Of a stretch of 64,000 bases of DNA, positions 1-9,649 are shown one piece after another. This DNA is from Pseudisothecium myosuroides. Its lineage: Eukaryota; Streptophyta; Bryopsida; Hypnales; Lembophyllaceae. Within the stretch, counting starts at the first letter, position 1. Every line of letters begins with the position of its first letter. The translations under genes and the position numbers were made by a program. Location: positions 1,240,001 to 1,304,000 of the forward strand of contig OX637297.1 of assembly GCA_951799445.1 (NCBI GenBank). Direction: 5' to 3'. The notes beneath the pieces are model-generated. The model was not told the DNA's origin. It did not search any database and saw only the letters and a program-made list of their open reading frames with translations.

Positions 1-2
1 TC

Positions 3-1415
3 AGTTACCATTTGCAGATGTATGGACTCTTCTGCTATGCAATTGAAGGGAGGCAGGAGACTGACGATTACCGCGTGATGGTTGCAAAGCACGGGGGGAG
101 GACAGATCTAAACGATTTCCTTCACGACAACTCGCCCTACCTCGCGAACTATGTGCGCCCACGACTTCTAGGGACCCCGGACTTGAATTCGGATTCCACA
201 GACTCACCCGAGGGCAGTGAGGATGAGGAAGGGAATGAGGACGAAGAAGGGGCTGAGAGGGATGATGCAGGTGGCGAGCAGGAAATCAAACTCGGGGTCA
301 GCGAGTTCGGGTCAAATGAAGATGCTCTTGGAGAGGAGGAACTGGTGGTCTTGGCCAAGAGCTTTGAAGTGCGAAACCGGGGGGGTGGAGGAGGGACACA
401 GCAGTCTGACGCAGCGATTAGCTGGAAAGAGAAAGGGAAGGGCCTCGAGGATGCAATCGACTTGGAGTACGACAAGGTTGACACGTACTTGGACATGAAA
501 GACTTTGAGTACCTCGAGGCTCAAATTGATGATGCTGGGCTGTCTAAGGTCGACAAGTCTGCGGATGCTCCGGGAGGTGATCCGCAAACTGGAGCGAATC
601 GACTATCCGGGGAACCACCCGCAACTGCAAAGTTAGCACTTCTGCCCGTGTAGATTGAGAACAAGGAATTCTGGGCTGCGAGGACCCAAGCTAAGGCTGA
701 GAAGGAAGAAGCCAAGAGGCTTGAGAGAGAACGGGTGAAGGAAGTGGAGGAGAGGAATCGACGGCAGGCGGAAGAAATTGAGGAGCTTAGGAAACAACTG
801 CGGATTTCATCGCAAGGCCCTTCAAGATCACAGCCTGGAGGCAACGATGTCCAAGGCTTGGGCGGGGCCTCGCAAGTCTCCGTTCACGGAGGAAGATCCC
901 AAGATTATCCTCGAACCAAAGATAATCCGATTCCACTTCCGCCTCCTCGGGAAGCTGAAAGTCTTCCTCAGCCCCTTCAAACTCAAAATCCAGACTCCTC
1001 TGTTCCCGTGGAGGCGTCTGTACCATCGGTTCCCGCGGAGGAGTCCGCACCATCCCTTCCCGTAGATCCGATGGAGCCCTCTGTCCCCGTCGAGATGCTG
1101 TGCCATGATACAGCTCCGTAGGGGACCCCTGCAGATGATAGTTATCTTTGAGGCGAAGATAACTCACAGCAGCCCACTGGCGTCAACTCGCAGTCAGAGT
1201 CCATCCCGGAGACGCAGGAGGGGGTAGTCGATATTGAACCTGTTTTCCCTTCGATACCATCAGGAATTCCGCATGGGTCATGCGAAATAGAAAACCCCCC
1301 CGACGACGACGACGACGAGACCGTGGACTACGGGGAGTACTTGAACGATGCTGAGGCCATGGAGACAGATCAGGTACCCTCTCCTCAATCTTCAGACCCT
1401 TACGATTATTCATGA
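3..1415 (+). pseudogene. C-terminal part of an acidic, coiled-coil protein, three in-frame stops
   Basis: One reading frame runs from the left edge of the window to a TGA at 1413, interrupted by TAG at 651, TAG at 1119 and TGA at 1149. The first bases end in TTTGCAG (11-17), a possible splice acceptor, so this may be the 3' exon of a gene that starts outside the window. The protein has a short structured start, a Glu/Asp-rich tract (about residues 60-90), a K/E/R-rich coiled-coil stretch just after the first stop (coordinates 654-810), then a Pro/Ser/Val-rich disordered tail with degenerate PSVP-type repeats and an acidic end with five Asp in a row. I do not recognise the family. All three internal stops are one C-to-T change from Gln or Arg codons, so the frame was probably once intact. 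AATAAA at 1676-1681 could be its poly(A) signal. A transposon-encoded or host nuclear protein are both possible. Confidence 0.5.
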
Positions 1416-1900
1416 GTGACTCGATTGCCGTCTGCTGGATGTTTCATGTGGATTCCATCTTGCCTTCATTTCCCGGTCAGAGGCACTTATGTCCGTTGAA
1501 TCTGACTTTCAGGGGGGAGTGGACAGTCTTTGATTGTGTGGCGTCGACAATCGATCCACATTTGATTGCCTCTTGTAGCATAGTGTACAGTTAGGAACGA
1601 ACGGTAGTTGGCACTTGTACATAATCCGCTAGAGATTAGCACGCTTTCTTCCGGATGTATCTTAAAATATTTTGAAATAAATATACGCGACACTTATTCA
1701 ATGGACTCGTGTCTAATGAATTGATCTTGTCCATGTTTGTGCCCAGCTCGAAAAAATTAGAAGTGTGCACCGTCCGTTGGCAATGAGGCAATCACTTAAC
1801 GGAGGGGTTCTGCAGTCGCTTAGTGGGAATCTCTGCTTGTCGCCGTTTTATGGCTCTCATGAATCTGCATTTCAACAGGTAACCACAACTCTCTTGTGTT
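1416..1900 (+). other. Putative 3' UTR and intergenic spacer
   Basis: No convincing coding frame. It holds an AATAAA signal at 1676-1681 downstream of the acidic protein, then a spacer leading into the phosphatase-like frame. A CAG at 1911-1913, just after the first ATG of that frame (1901), could alternatively be a splice acceptor, which would move the true start upstream. Confidence 0.4.
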
Positions 1901-2758
1901 ATGCTTGCTTCAGGTAGTACAGGCCGGACGCGGAGAGTGTCCTCGGTAGTGGTCGCACCGCGACAGAAGTGGTTGAACATCGTGTTTGACTTGAACGGGG
2001 TGCTTGCCGAGTGCATTAATCAGTCGAAGTACACGGGTAAAACGAAATACACGGTCGACGATAAGGTCTTCAGCGATAAGCACCCCACCATTATTGGCCA
2101 TAAGGCCGTATTCGTTCGTCCAGACTTGAGGGAATTCTTAGACGAGGTGTCCAATATCGCTAATCGCATCGTAGTTTGGAGCTCCATGGTAAAGAAGAAT
2201 GTGGAGCCCATAGCAGGATTCCTGTTCCAATTCTGTAGTAAGTCCGAACCCTTCGACATCTTAGGACAAGAAAAGTGACGGATGGTGGAAACCTCTAAGA
2301 ACCAATTCCTTAGACACGGTAACGATCCCTTCAAGAGCCTTTTCCTCAAAGTGCTGGAAGATCACTTCTTCCTAGATCCAAACAATCCTACGGCTTTTAA
2401 CAACGACAACACTATTCTCATTGACGACTCCCCCTTAAAGAGTGTCCTCAATGAGAACGGGAATGCCATATTCCTCGAGAGCTGGAATCAATACCAACGG
2501 AGGGACAAGGTTCTAATGGGAATGCTGTTGCCATGGCTAAAGCAACTCCACGAGGACTGTCCGCCGGGTAGTCTTCGGGGGTTCGTGAACTCGAACTGGA
2601 TTGGCGAAAGCCCTCTGTCGCGAACCTCGTACGGTGCTACCGAACTCCTGCACGGATTGAGGATGTGCACCAGATACTTAGGGATGCGATTCGTTCTGCC
2701 CGGGATGAATTTAGTGATAGAGCCGGAGCCCGAGCCCGAGAGCGACAGAAAGGACTAG
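1901..2758 (+). pseudogene. FCP1/NIF-type HAD phosphatase-like domain, one in-frame stop
   Basis: The frame encodes a HAD-superfamily domain of the FCP1/SCP (NLI-interacting factor) type. Motif I is FDLNGVLAE (about residues 30-38), motif II is VVWSSM (about residues 90-95) and the late acidic motif is LIDDSPLKSVLN (about coordinates 2419-2454). In classical FCP1 phosphatases motif I is DxDxT; here the second Asp is Asn, as in the plant DLNG sub-family, so ordinary aspartyl-phosphate catalysis is doubtful. A TGA at 2276-2278 splits the domain; it sits where an Arg codon (CGA) would be expected and the frame continues unchanged to a TAG at 2756. ATTAAA at 2843-2848 is a plausible poly(A) signal. 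The C-terminus is an E-P repeat. The neighbours on both sides lie on the same strand, so a tandem gene cluster or one composite mobile unit is possible. The domain call is firm; whether the gene works is not. Confidence 0.72.
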
Positions 2759-2916
2759 ACTTCCCCGTGTCGCCGTAGACTCTAGGATGGATTGTACAGT
2801 TTGTAAATGTGGATTGTCTTGTGTTTGTAATTCAACTGTATCATTAAAGTTTTGAGAGTTCATTCAACTTATGGCCTCTCTTTGTCTCTGGGGTGCTGTT
2901 TTGTATTCTTGGATTG

Positions 2917-2956
2917 GTGTGATGTTATGCATTGCATGTGATGTTATGCATTGCAT
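2917..2956 (+). repeat. Two tandem copies of a 19-bp unit
   Basis: The unit TGTGATGTTATGCATTGCA occurs twice back to back just upstream of the next reading frame. It is a short local duplication with no evident function, although a TGCAT core is palindromic. Confidence 0.7.
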
Positions 2957-3042
2957 GTGATGTCTATGTTTATCCGTGGGCCGAAGATAAATGTTTGGGG
3001 CTTCTATGCAATCGGGGGTGGCTTCAGTTCGAAGGATCCGAT

Positions 3043-3956
3043 ATGCGTATGCTCAAACGGAATCAGCCTATGACGAGGAGCCTCTTGTCTGAATTGGAGG
3101 CGTCGCTCTCGAGGAGGTCCGGCTCAGAAGGGGGGAGCTTCTTGGCGTCTTCGTATTCGAGGCCTTTCGTTTTCGGCTCCGCCACGGACGCGGCTTCGGC
3201 GGCCATAGACTTCTTGAAGGGAAATGTGGAAGAAGGGGTCGTCGACAGCCCGCCGAGTCGAGGACCGGTCGGGACCCCGATTTGCTCGCCATCGCCAATG
3301 AAGTGGAAAGACTCGACACCTAGTCGACTGCGTTCTCAGTCGCCAACTCCCCGTACCCCCAACGCTCCGCACAAAAAACTGTATGCGGGCAACGATGGAC
3401 ATGCTGAACATCTTCGCTTGGACGATGCAGTGCTGTCAGCGGTCGCAGTTGGGCATGACTCTCTCCACGTTGGGGATCAAAAATTGAAGTTCCTTTCCGG
3501 TGAATGCAGTGGAGGTCGGAGATTGCAACGTGGAGGCATCGTCGAGTCCCTCCGCCACAAATCCGGGGGGAGCGGTTCCGTGCCCTCCCCTGTACCTATT
3601 TTCAGCAAACCAGTTCTTAAAAAACACCAGCGATTAAATGTCTTGCGTTCAACTGCTCTGCAGATCCGTACATAAACACTGTCCATAGGTTGCCACCAGG
3701 ACCGCCTCCTCAAAGTTCTAGAACTCTTTCCAGCTATGATATTTATTCTCGAATCGAACGCAAGCGGCGGAGACAAGTCAAAGACATATTGAAGCTGGGG
3801 AGTTGTAGCCCCTTCCGGAGTGCCATTGAATACGCGATGCCTTCCCGGCGCGAGGATATTCTTAGAGGGTATGCCAAGCAGAAAACGCTGGAGGCAGAGA
3901 AAGAAGCGCTAGAGGCAACCAAGACCAGTTCTTCCAACGAGAACAAGCATGTTTAG
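3043..3956 (+). CDS. Disordered Ser/Pro/Arg-rich basic protein, frame shift or intron near 3665
   Basis: Two overlapping open frames appear to encode one protein. The first (ATG at 3043, open to a TAA at 3673) is rich in Ser, Pro, Gly and Arg with repeated S/P-T-P motifs typical of disordered, phosphorylated nuclear proteins. The second frame takes over about 10 bases earlier and runs to a TAG at 3954. It has a Pro-rich start (PPGPPPQSS), a basic patch ERKRRRQ and a charged helix near EAEKEALEATK. The change of frame could be a one-base indel or a short unrecognised intron. Upstream codons are open to about 2932, and a CAG just before TTCGAAGG (3030) could be an acceptor for an earlier exon. 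The family is not recognised. It lacks the in-frame stops that mark its two upstream neighbours. Confidence 0.45.
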
Positions 3957-4429
3957 CAGAGTCGTTCTTCTTCACAGTGGAACTTCTCATGATAACAATC
4001 ATTACTATTAATAGAATAGCCATTGCCATACAAAAAATGACCATTTTTAGCAAGGTAGAGCACCTCATGTGCACGTAGCCTCTACTATTTTTTCACCAGG
4101 TCATTTAGAATTAAGTAGATGTCACTTCCTATGATTGAAGTGAATTATATAGATACGTGAGATAAACTGTTTCATATGTACATGGGTTCTTAAGTAAATT
4201 CATGTCTGTCAATGTAAATTGGCCCGCTTTTAATAATGTCACATACTTTTTGGCTAAGAATCATGTAGCGCTTTGGAAATGTAACATGCTTCCATCTTGC
4301 TTTGTACTTATAATGTCTAATCTTTTAATCGTATTATTTTAGTGTTGCCTATATTTATCTTTGACTTTAAAAATTTATCTTTGAATGATGGGACTTAAGG
4401 TCTAAAAATGACCAGTTTCCTTCATTTTA
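3957..4429. other. AT-rich spacer, no gene seen
   Basis: A 3' UTR of the preceding frame is likely at the left end. The remainder is AT-rich with no coding or structural signal that I can support. Confidence 0.4.
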
Positions 4430-5003
4430 ATGAATATGACCTTACTAATATTTGAATTTTGAGTGTTGAACTATTGAAAATGTAAATTCTAAACTATTCA
4501 AAATCCTAAATTTGAACTATTCAGCAATTGAACTATTTAATTCTAAAATTTGGCTAAACCACCTCTAGAAAAATGCTTGTTAGATTTTCAAAACAAGGTA
4601 GATTAAATTGAAATTTTTATCACTGAAACTAGACTCCAATACCAATCATTTCTAACTAGTTTCATAAAAAAACAGACTTATAACAAAGGAGATGTGGGCT
4701 TTCAAAGTCTGTTGACTTTGCAAAATTGAGAAACAAATTGATAAATTAAAGCATCATTCACCATTTTAACATGGGACTTCAACCATGGTGCAATGGTTGG
4801 AGCCCATGGTTTATAACCAAGTGGTCTTGGATTCAAACCTTGCCAAAGGTAGGCAGTTCTATGTGGTGGGTAATATTTTATTTTTTAAATTTAAATTAAA
4901 TTTAAATAAATTATTTAAAATTTTAATTTAATGAACAAAAGACCAACACAAATTTGTCCTGTTGAATTTCTCTTCATTTGAACCAAATTCTTCTACTAGT
5001 ATG
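4430..5003 (+). mobile_element. Relic of a CACTA-like element, right part
   Basis: This stretch aligns by eye with the interior and right end of the complete CACTA-like element at 55064-56936. Shared blocks include AAAATCCTAAATTTGAACTA, AAAAATGCTTGT and the tRNA-like segment. The right end reads TTCTTCTACTAGTATG, a mutated form of TTCTTCTAGTAGTG. No left terminus is visible, so this is a truncated or eroded copy. Confidence 0.65.
4774..4850 (+). repeat. tRNA-like segment with A and B boxes (SINE-like)
   Basis: TGGTGCAATGG (4786-4796) fits a RNA polymerase III A box and GGATTCAAACC (4829-4839) fits a B box, 43 bp apart. Flanks form a poor acceptor stem, so it is not a functional tRNA gene. 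A homologous segment lies at 56574-56650 inside a sister element, so it belongs to that mobile family. Confidence 0.55.
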
Positions 5004-7799
5004 CCGTCAACAACTCCAACTAGGACATTGGATACTGCATGTGTGCCTTCTGTGAGCTATGATTGAGAAAAGTATGCCTGCACATGTAGGTGTCTAAGCC
5101 TCTTCTACATAAGGATGCGTTGACGTTCCCGCCGATGTCATTGTATTCAATGAACTTACATTTGAAATTGGAAAACACATAGGCGTTGTCATCAAGCCTC
5201 TGTGTTAATTGTGCACGACGACGTCACTACTAGATTGTCGACGTTCTCAAAGACATATCTTGCCCGACAAGAACAGGGTTTGCACCACAAAGAAGACGTT
5301 CACTAGATAGTCATCAATGCATCTGGGTATTTCCAGTGTCATAGATTGCATGTCTGGTAATATGTGTGATGCTAAATCTATTGTCATTGTGAAGACAGAG
5401 AGATGTATGATGAAATGTCACTGGAGACAGGGAGATGCCTATAGAAACATCATCACAGATGTAAAAAAAACACGTAGACTATGGAACAAAGTGATGACTA
5501 AGCTTGCCACGTCATAGGCGGTCTGGATGAAAAAATTCACACATGTACTTTGTTGCCTACAAAGGCACAAACATAGTAGCCAAATGGCAAAGTTTCACAC
5601 GTTTGATCTACGTCCTTTTTGATGTTTGCTAAAATCATGAGGAGTCCAGGCCATGTTATTTCAAAATTCTGATGTTTCTTGCGTGTCAACTGTGACGCAA
5701 AAAAATGACATCCCAAGTGACGCACAAAAACATCGTCGTGGACGTCCAAAAACCCGAGTTTCTTCTAGTGCTTCTTTAGTAGTACACGCTCCTTTTCCAA
5801 TTTTTCCGTCAAGAATGCAGAAGCCTTGAGTGCATCACTCTTTCTATCTTGTTTGCTAATTGGACCAAAAAATTGGAAATCTAGGCAATGTTTACCACTC
5901 AAAAAAGCACTTCATATGTGCAACACTTCATTCAAGAGGCGTCGTAATCAAATTTTCACAAAGTACATTAAAAAGAGATGGTAAGAAGGCTTGGTCATTT
6001 GGGGCATTAATAATGCTTAATTGTATTGGTGGCTTGGCCAATTCAAATAGACAAACTTTTAAAAAGGATTTTGTTACATATTTATGTACTTTTCATTAAT
6101 TTGATATTTATTTTTGAATTTTTAAATCATAATTGAATTTTAATTAAGTATTCAACATCAATGTGCCAACCAACAATCTCAAAATAGGATTTAATGAATT
6201 TGCTCGAAGGCTATTTCCGCAAGCCTATGGAGGGCTATTACCACGATCTTGTATTTCCGTGGTAGGAACAGGTTGCTAGTTCCACAACCTTTTGTGAGTT
6301 TTTTGGATACTTTTTTTTTTCTTAGTAGAAGATAAGTTGCGATAGTGCAGGATTTCTAGTATTGCACACATGGCTACTTCTTGTTATTTTGAGTGGCTCG
6401 AATTGGTATGGGAATGTAGTGAAGACATGAACATTTGCGACTTTCAAAATGATTCAATACAAAATTGATGTACTTTGGGTGTCAAGGAAATGCACATTGT
6501 AAACTTAATGAGAATGAGAATGCACACATTGCAACTCAAACTTTAAGCCAGACATGCAAACAAAAAGCTTTAAGCCACACATTTGTACCTCAATATATGA
6601 AACCAATCATAAAAAATTTGAAAACTATAAGTCTAAACTACCATGGAAATTTAAGACCTTCTAATCCAATAATAGCCTCATTTCTACACCATTGAGCTTT
6701 TTCAAACACCTATGTGCAATTAGCCATTAGTACCAAACTTCAAATTCTAAAGCATACAAGGGGCTTGTAAATGTATCAAGTAGTTTTGAATTGGTAATAC
6801 TGGGGTATTAAGTCAGTTTTGAGTCGAAATTGGTACAAGAATTTTAATGGGTTAGCATGTTCCAATGAATTGTTACAAAGACTCTCCATCATCAAGACTT
6901 CCAATTGTTTGAATCAACTGAAGAAGGAAAGAAAAGAGGACTAGAGGTCTAAATACCTGCCAACTTCCACGTGAAGAATTATAGTGCTTAGTAACAAATA
7001 TGAATAGTCATCATTGCAATCATCTTCAAATTTGCTTCCATGAATGATTATTACATTCTCCTGAAATTTTTCCAAAACAATCCCAATTGCTGCGTCCTCC
7101 TAATCCACACATAGTAATAAATTGATTGTAATTTATGCAATGGAAATGAAGTACCAACAGGCCCAAACTAGGGCTCGTGCAGTTTTGTATAGGACACATG
7201 GAAACTTTCAATTGATCAAATGCATCTATCATTTGACTAACAATCCAACACATGTGATGTTCTCCTCCGACACTAGTGACACCAAATTTTCCACGGTTCT
7301 AAATTCCATTTTTGTGCAACTTGATCAATCATATTGGTCATTTAAAACTATGAAATCTTGGTCCACTTGGAGTTAATTGTGAACAACTTACACTAGTGAT
7401 AAACATCAGATGTCTAGCATGCTTGTCTTGTGAATTCTCTTGAACAAGGTTCATGACAGGAGGTGGATGTATTAGAAGCTCCTCATGTCCCAAATTCTGC
7501 TTCAAAATTTTTGAGAATGTCTGCACATCCTTCGATGAGCCTCCAAAATTTCTTCAAGTTGTTGTTCCGGGCCCATCTAGTGGGGAGCTCCCCTGGAGCG
7601 ACTTAATTAGTGCATCAAATTCACAAAAACCATGGAAGTTTGGTTTTGTTTGACAAAAATACCCACCACTTCTATCTATTGAGGCTCCTCAGGTTTCAGA
7701 AGAGCATGGAGAACCTGCAGAATTTCAATACAAACTGATTTAGTACGCTAAGCTTTCTCAAACACCTGCACGCAATTCCATGGCGCCTCTGCTATAATC
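5004..7799. other. AT-rich region with unassigned short frames
   Basis: No gene is recognised. Several frames of 60-85 codons occur on both strands (for example 5317-5517 plus, 5537-5749 minus, 6465-6695 plus, 7026-7526 minus in pieces) without motifs. A CACTA-like right terminus, TTTCTTCTAGTG, ends at 5770, and a CACTACTAGA string starts at 5225. The two may bound one small decayed element, but no matching target duplication was found. Confidence 0.35.
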
Positions 7800-7836
7800 T
7801 TTTTTTTTAATCTTTTTAATCTTTTTTAAAATTAGA
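7798..7836 (-). other. A-rich tail remnant of the uL15 retrocopy
   Basis: Read on the minus strand this is an eroded A-rich tract interrupted by GATT, at the position expected for the poly(A) tail of the retrocopy. Confidence 0.5.
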
Positions 7837-7924
7837 ACTTCTATTTTAGAGGAAGCCAAGAGGCATCACAACAATGCATCGTCAACTCTGCATACAACCC
7901 TAATCCAAGGTCTGATGTCAAATC

Positions 7925-8359
7925 CTAAGCAGTCAAAATGACCACACCCTCGGCCTCCTTGATCTTCTTCTCAGCTAGCTTGGAGAAGAACTTGGCCTTC
8001 ACGACCATCGGCTGCGTCAGCAAATCACCCTTTCCAAGAACCTTGAAGTATCCTTGTTGAGTGACATCCAAGAGAGGAGTGTTGCTGTCCCCATTCCCCT
8101 TCACGGCTGCCGGCACCAAAGACCACAACTTATTAATGTTGACAATAGGGCAATGGAACTTGTTCATCGTGTTGTGGAAGTACCTCATACTAACCTTGCC
8201 GAAGTATCCTGGCTGGTACTTGTCAAAGAGAATCTGGTGGTGGTGCATACCATCAACATTACCACGACCTCTTGAATGCTTGCGGTGCTTGCCCACATGC
8301 CTGTGCCCAGCACTCACATGTCCCCTTTTTGTCCTGTTCTACTTTAGTCGGGTTGTCAT
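7925..8359 (-). pseudogene. RPL27A: Ribosomal protein uL15 (RPL27A) retro-pseudogene
   Basis: The frame covers the complete large-subunit ribosomal protein uL15 (eukaryotic L27a) in 145 codons including the stop, close to the usual 146-148 residues. Recognisable blocks in order are [61 protein letters not shown] and the terminal [13 protein letters not shown]. Codon 7 is a TAG (8339-8341) where the family has Lys, so translation would stop almost at once. There are no introns, and an A-rich tract on the coding strand lies about 90 bp downstream (7800-7835). Both fit reverse-transcribed mRNA, although some plant uL15 genes are intron-poor. Several substitutions (Arg for Gly in [14 protein letters not shown]) depart from the conserved sequence. 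Initiation at a downstream Met is conceivable but would lose the basic N-terminus that contacts rRNA. Confidence 0.9.
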
Positions 8360-8480
8360 GGTCACGTTTATGGCATTGTCTCTCGGAGCTCCTCCAAGGC
8401 TTCGACCTGTTCTACTTTAGTCAGGTCGCCATGGTGACATTCTTGGCGTTGTCTCTTGGAGCTCCTTTGAGTACACCATA
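8334..8480. repeat. Imperfect 73-bp tandem duplication at the 5' end of the uL15 copy
   Basis: The block starting CTGTTCTACTTTAGTC at 8334 recurs at 8407 with a 73-bp offset and continues through GGAGCTCCT in both copies. It duplicates the first eight codons and 5' flank. Both copies already carry the TAG, so the duplication came after the stop mutation, or the copies were homogenised. Confidence 0.75.
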
Positions 8481-9640
8481 GAAAAGCAAACAAAGAGCTG
8501 TAATCTTTTTTACTCAATCCTTGAATCAAATGTTTGCAATCTGGCTTTCATTATATACTTTGTATCCTTGGATGGAGTAAAGCTTGTTTTAGGAAAGTTT
8601 TTTTTTTTCAAAATTAGAGTAAAAATGGAAGATGGAGGCGGCGCAGCTCTAGAGGTGCCTCTACATCGGTATCATGGGTGTTGTGAGCATCCATCAATCA
8701 ATAGCTCTAGAGTAACCAATTCTCAACCCTAGCTTGGGCAATTGAGAAAGCTAGTCCCTTGCACAAACCTTGATCTCTAGCTTGGGCAATACACATTGAG
8801 AATTAGGGTTAAGGTGCTTGACGTTGCTATGCAGCTCACGGCAAACTCTACAATTTGCAGATACTTGGTGTGAGCGATCCTCCGGAGAAGCTTCTGCAAT
8901 TAGCAGAGGCACTTCGTGAGTGATCCTTGTGCAATAGCTTCTAAAGAATCCTTATCCTTCAGTTCCGGCTAGTGTGACTTTGTCCGTTCAAAAGTTATCC
9001 GCTTTTCCTTGCTTTGATCGGAGGAACTTGGGACCAAACTTGGGTGGGATTCTCACAAGAGCATGTTGTGGGCAATCACTTAATTCACAACAAGTGCGGA
9101 GCACCCAGCAATCATGACAGTGGAATTGAGTTGGAACTAGTTGCTGCAGTCACCAGCATAGGTTGCCATGCCAAGAGCTACTCGACTAAAGCAACTCCTG
9201 GAGTCCTGGTGAGACTCCACCAGATGGCTTCACTCGCAGTTCTACTGGGTTTTTTTTATTTACAACACTATCCTAGAAGTTAATGCTAGGTCTGTGTGTT
9301 GTTTGTTTATCCTTGTTTTCCTCACCTGGCTGGCAATTTCTGTATTTTAAACCTTCAAGTGAAACTAATTTCATTAGTAAACTTAAAAAAAATAAAAATA
9401 CATTGCAAACACAAAACTTGCACCAACTAGGATTTGAACCCTACTTGCACCATGCAAGATTGCCCATTTGCAATATTGGTGGGACCTGCACACAAGACAA
9501 ACAAACAACAATACAAGTAAAAGTAAGAGTGAACATGAATATGAATAACTTCACTATTGCTGATATGCTCTTTTAGACTCTGATGATGATCTTCTGCACT
9601 CCAGCTCCAGCCCAAAGCACACCCCAGCAGGCCAACATAG
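8481..9640. other. Spacer with short dispersed repeats, no recognised gene
   Basis: A short direct repeat around CTAGCTTGGGCAAT occurs at about 8730 and 8775. A plus-strand open frame (9014-9283) has no recognised domain. On the minus strand GGGTTCAAATCC (near 9440) resembles a pol III B box, but I could not place an A box with confidence. Confidence 0.35.
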
Positions 9641-9649
9641 ACTTTGAAA

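Noticed and set aside
2932..3042. N-terminal extension of the basic protein from 2932
   Set aside because: It would start at a non-ATG codon within a 19-bp tandem repeat. The first in-frame ATG before the charged region is at 3043 or earlier codons may belong to an intron.
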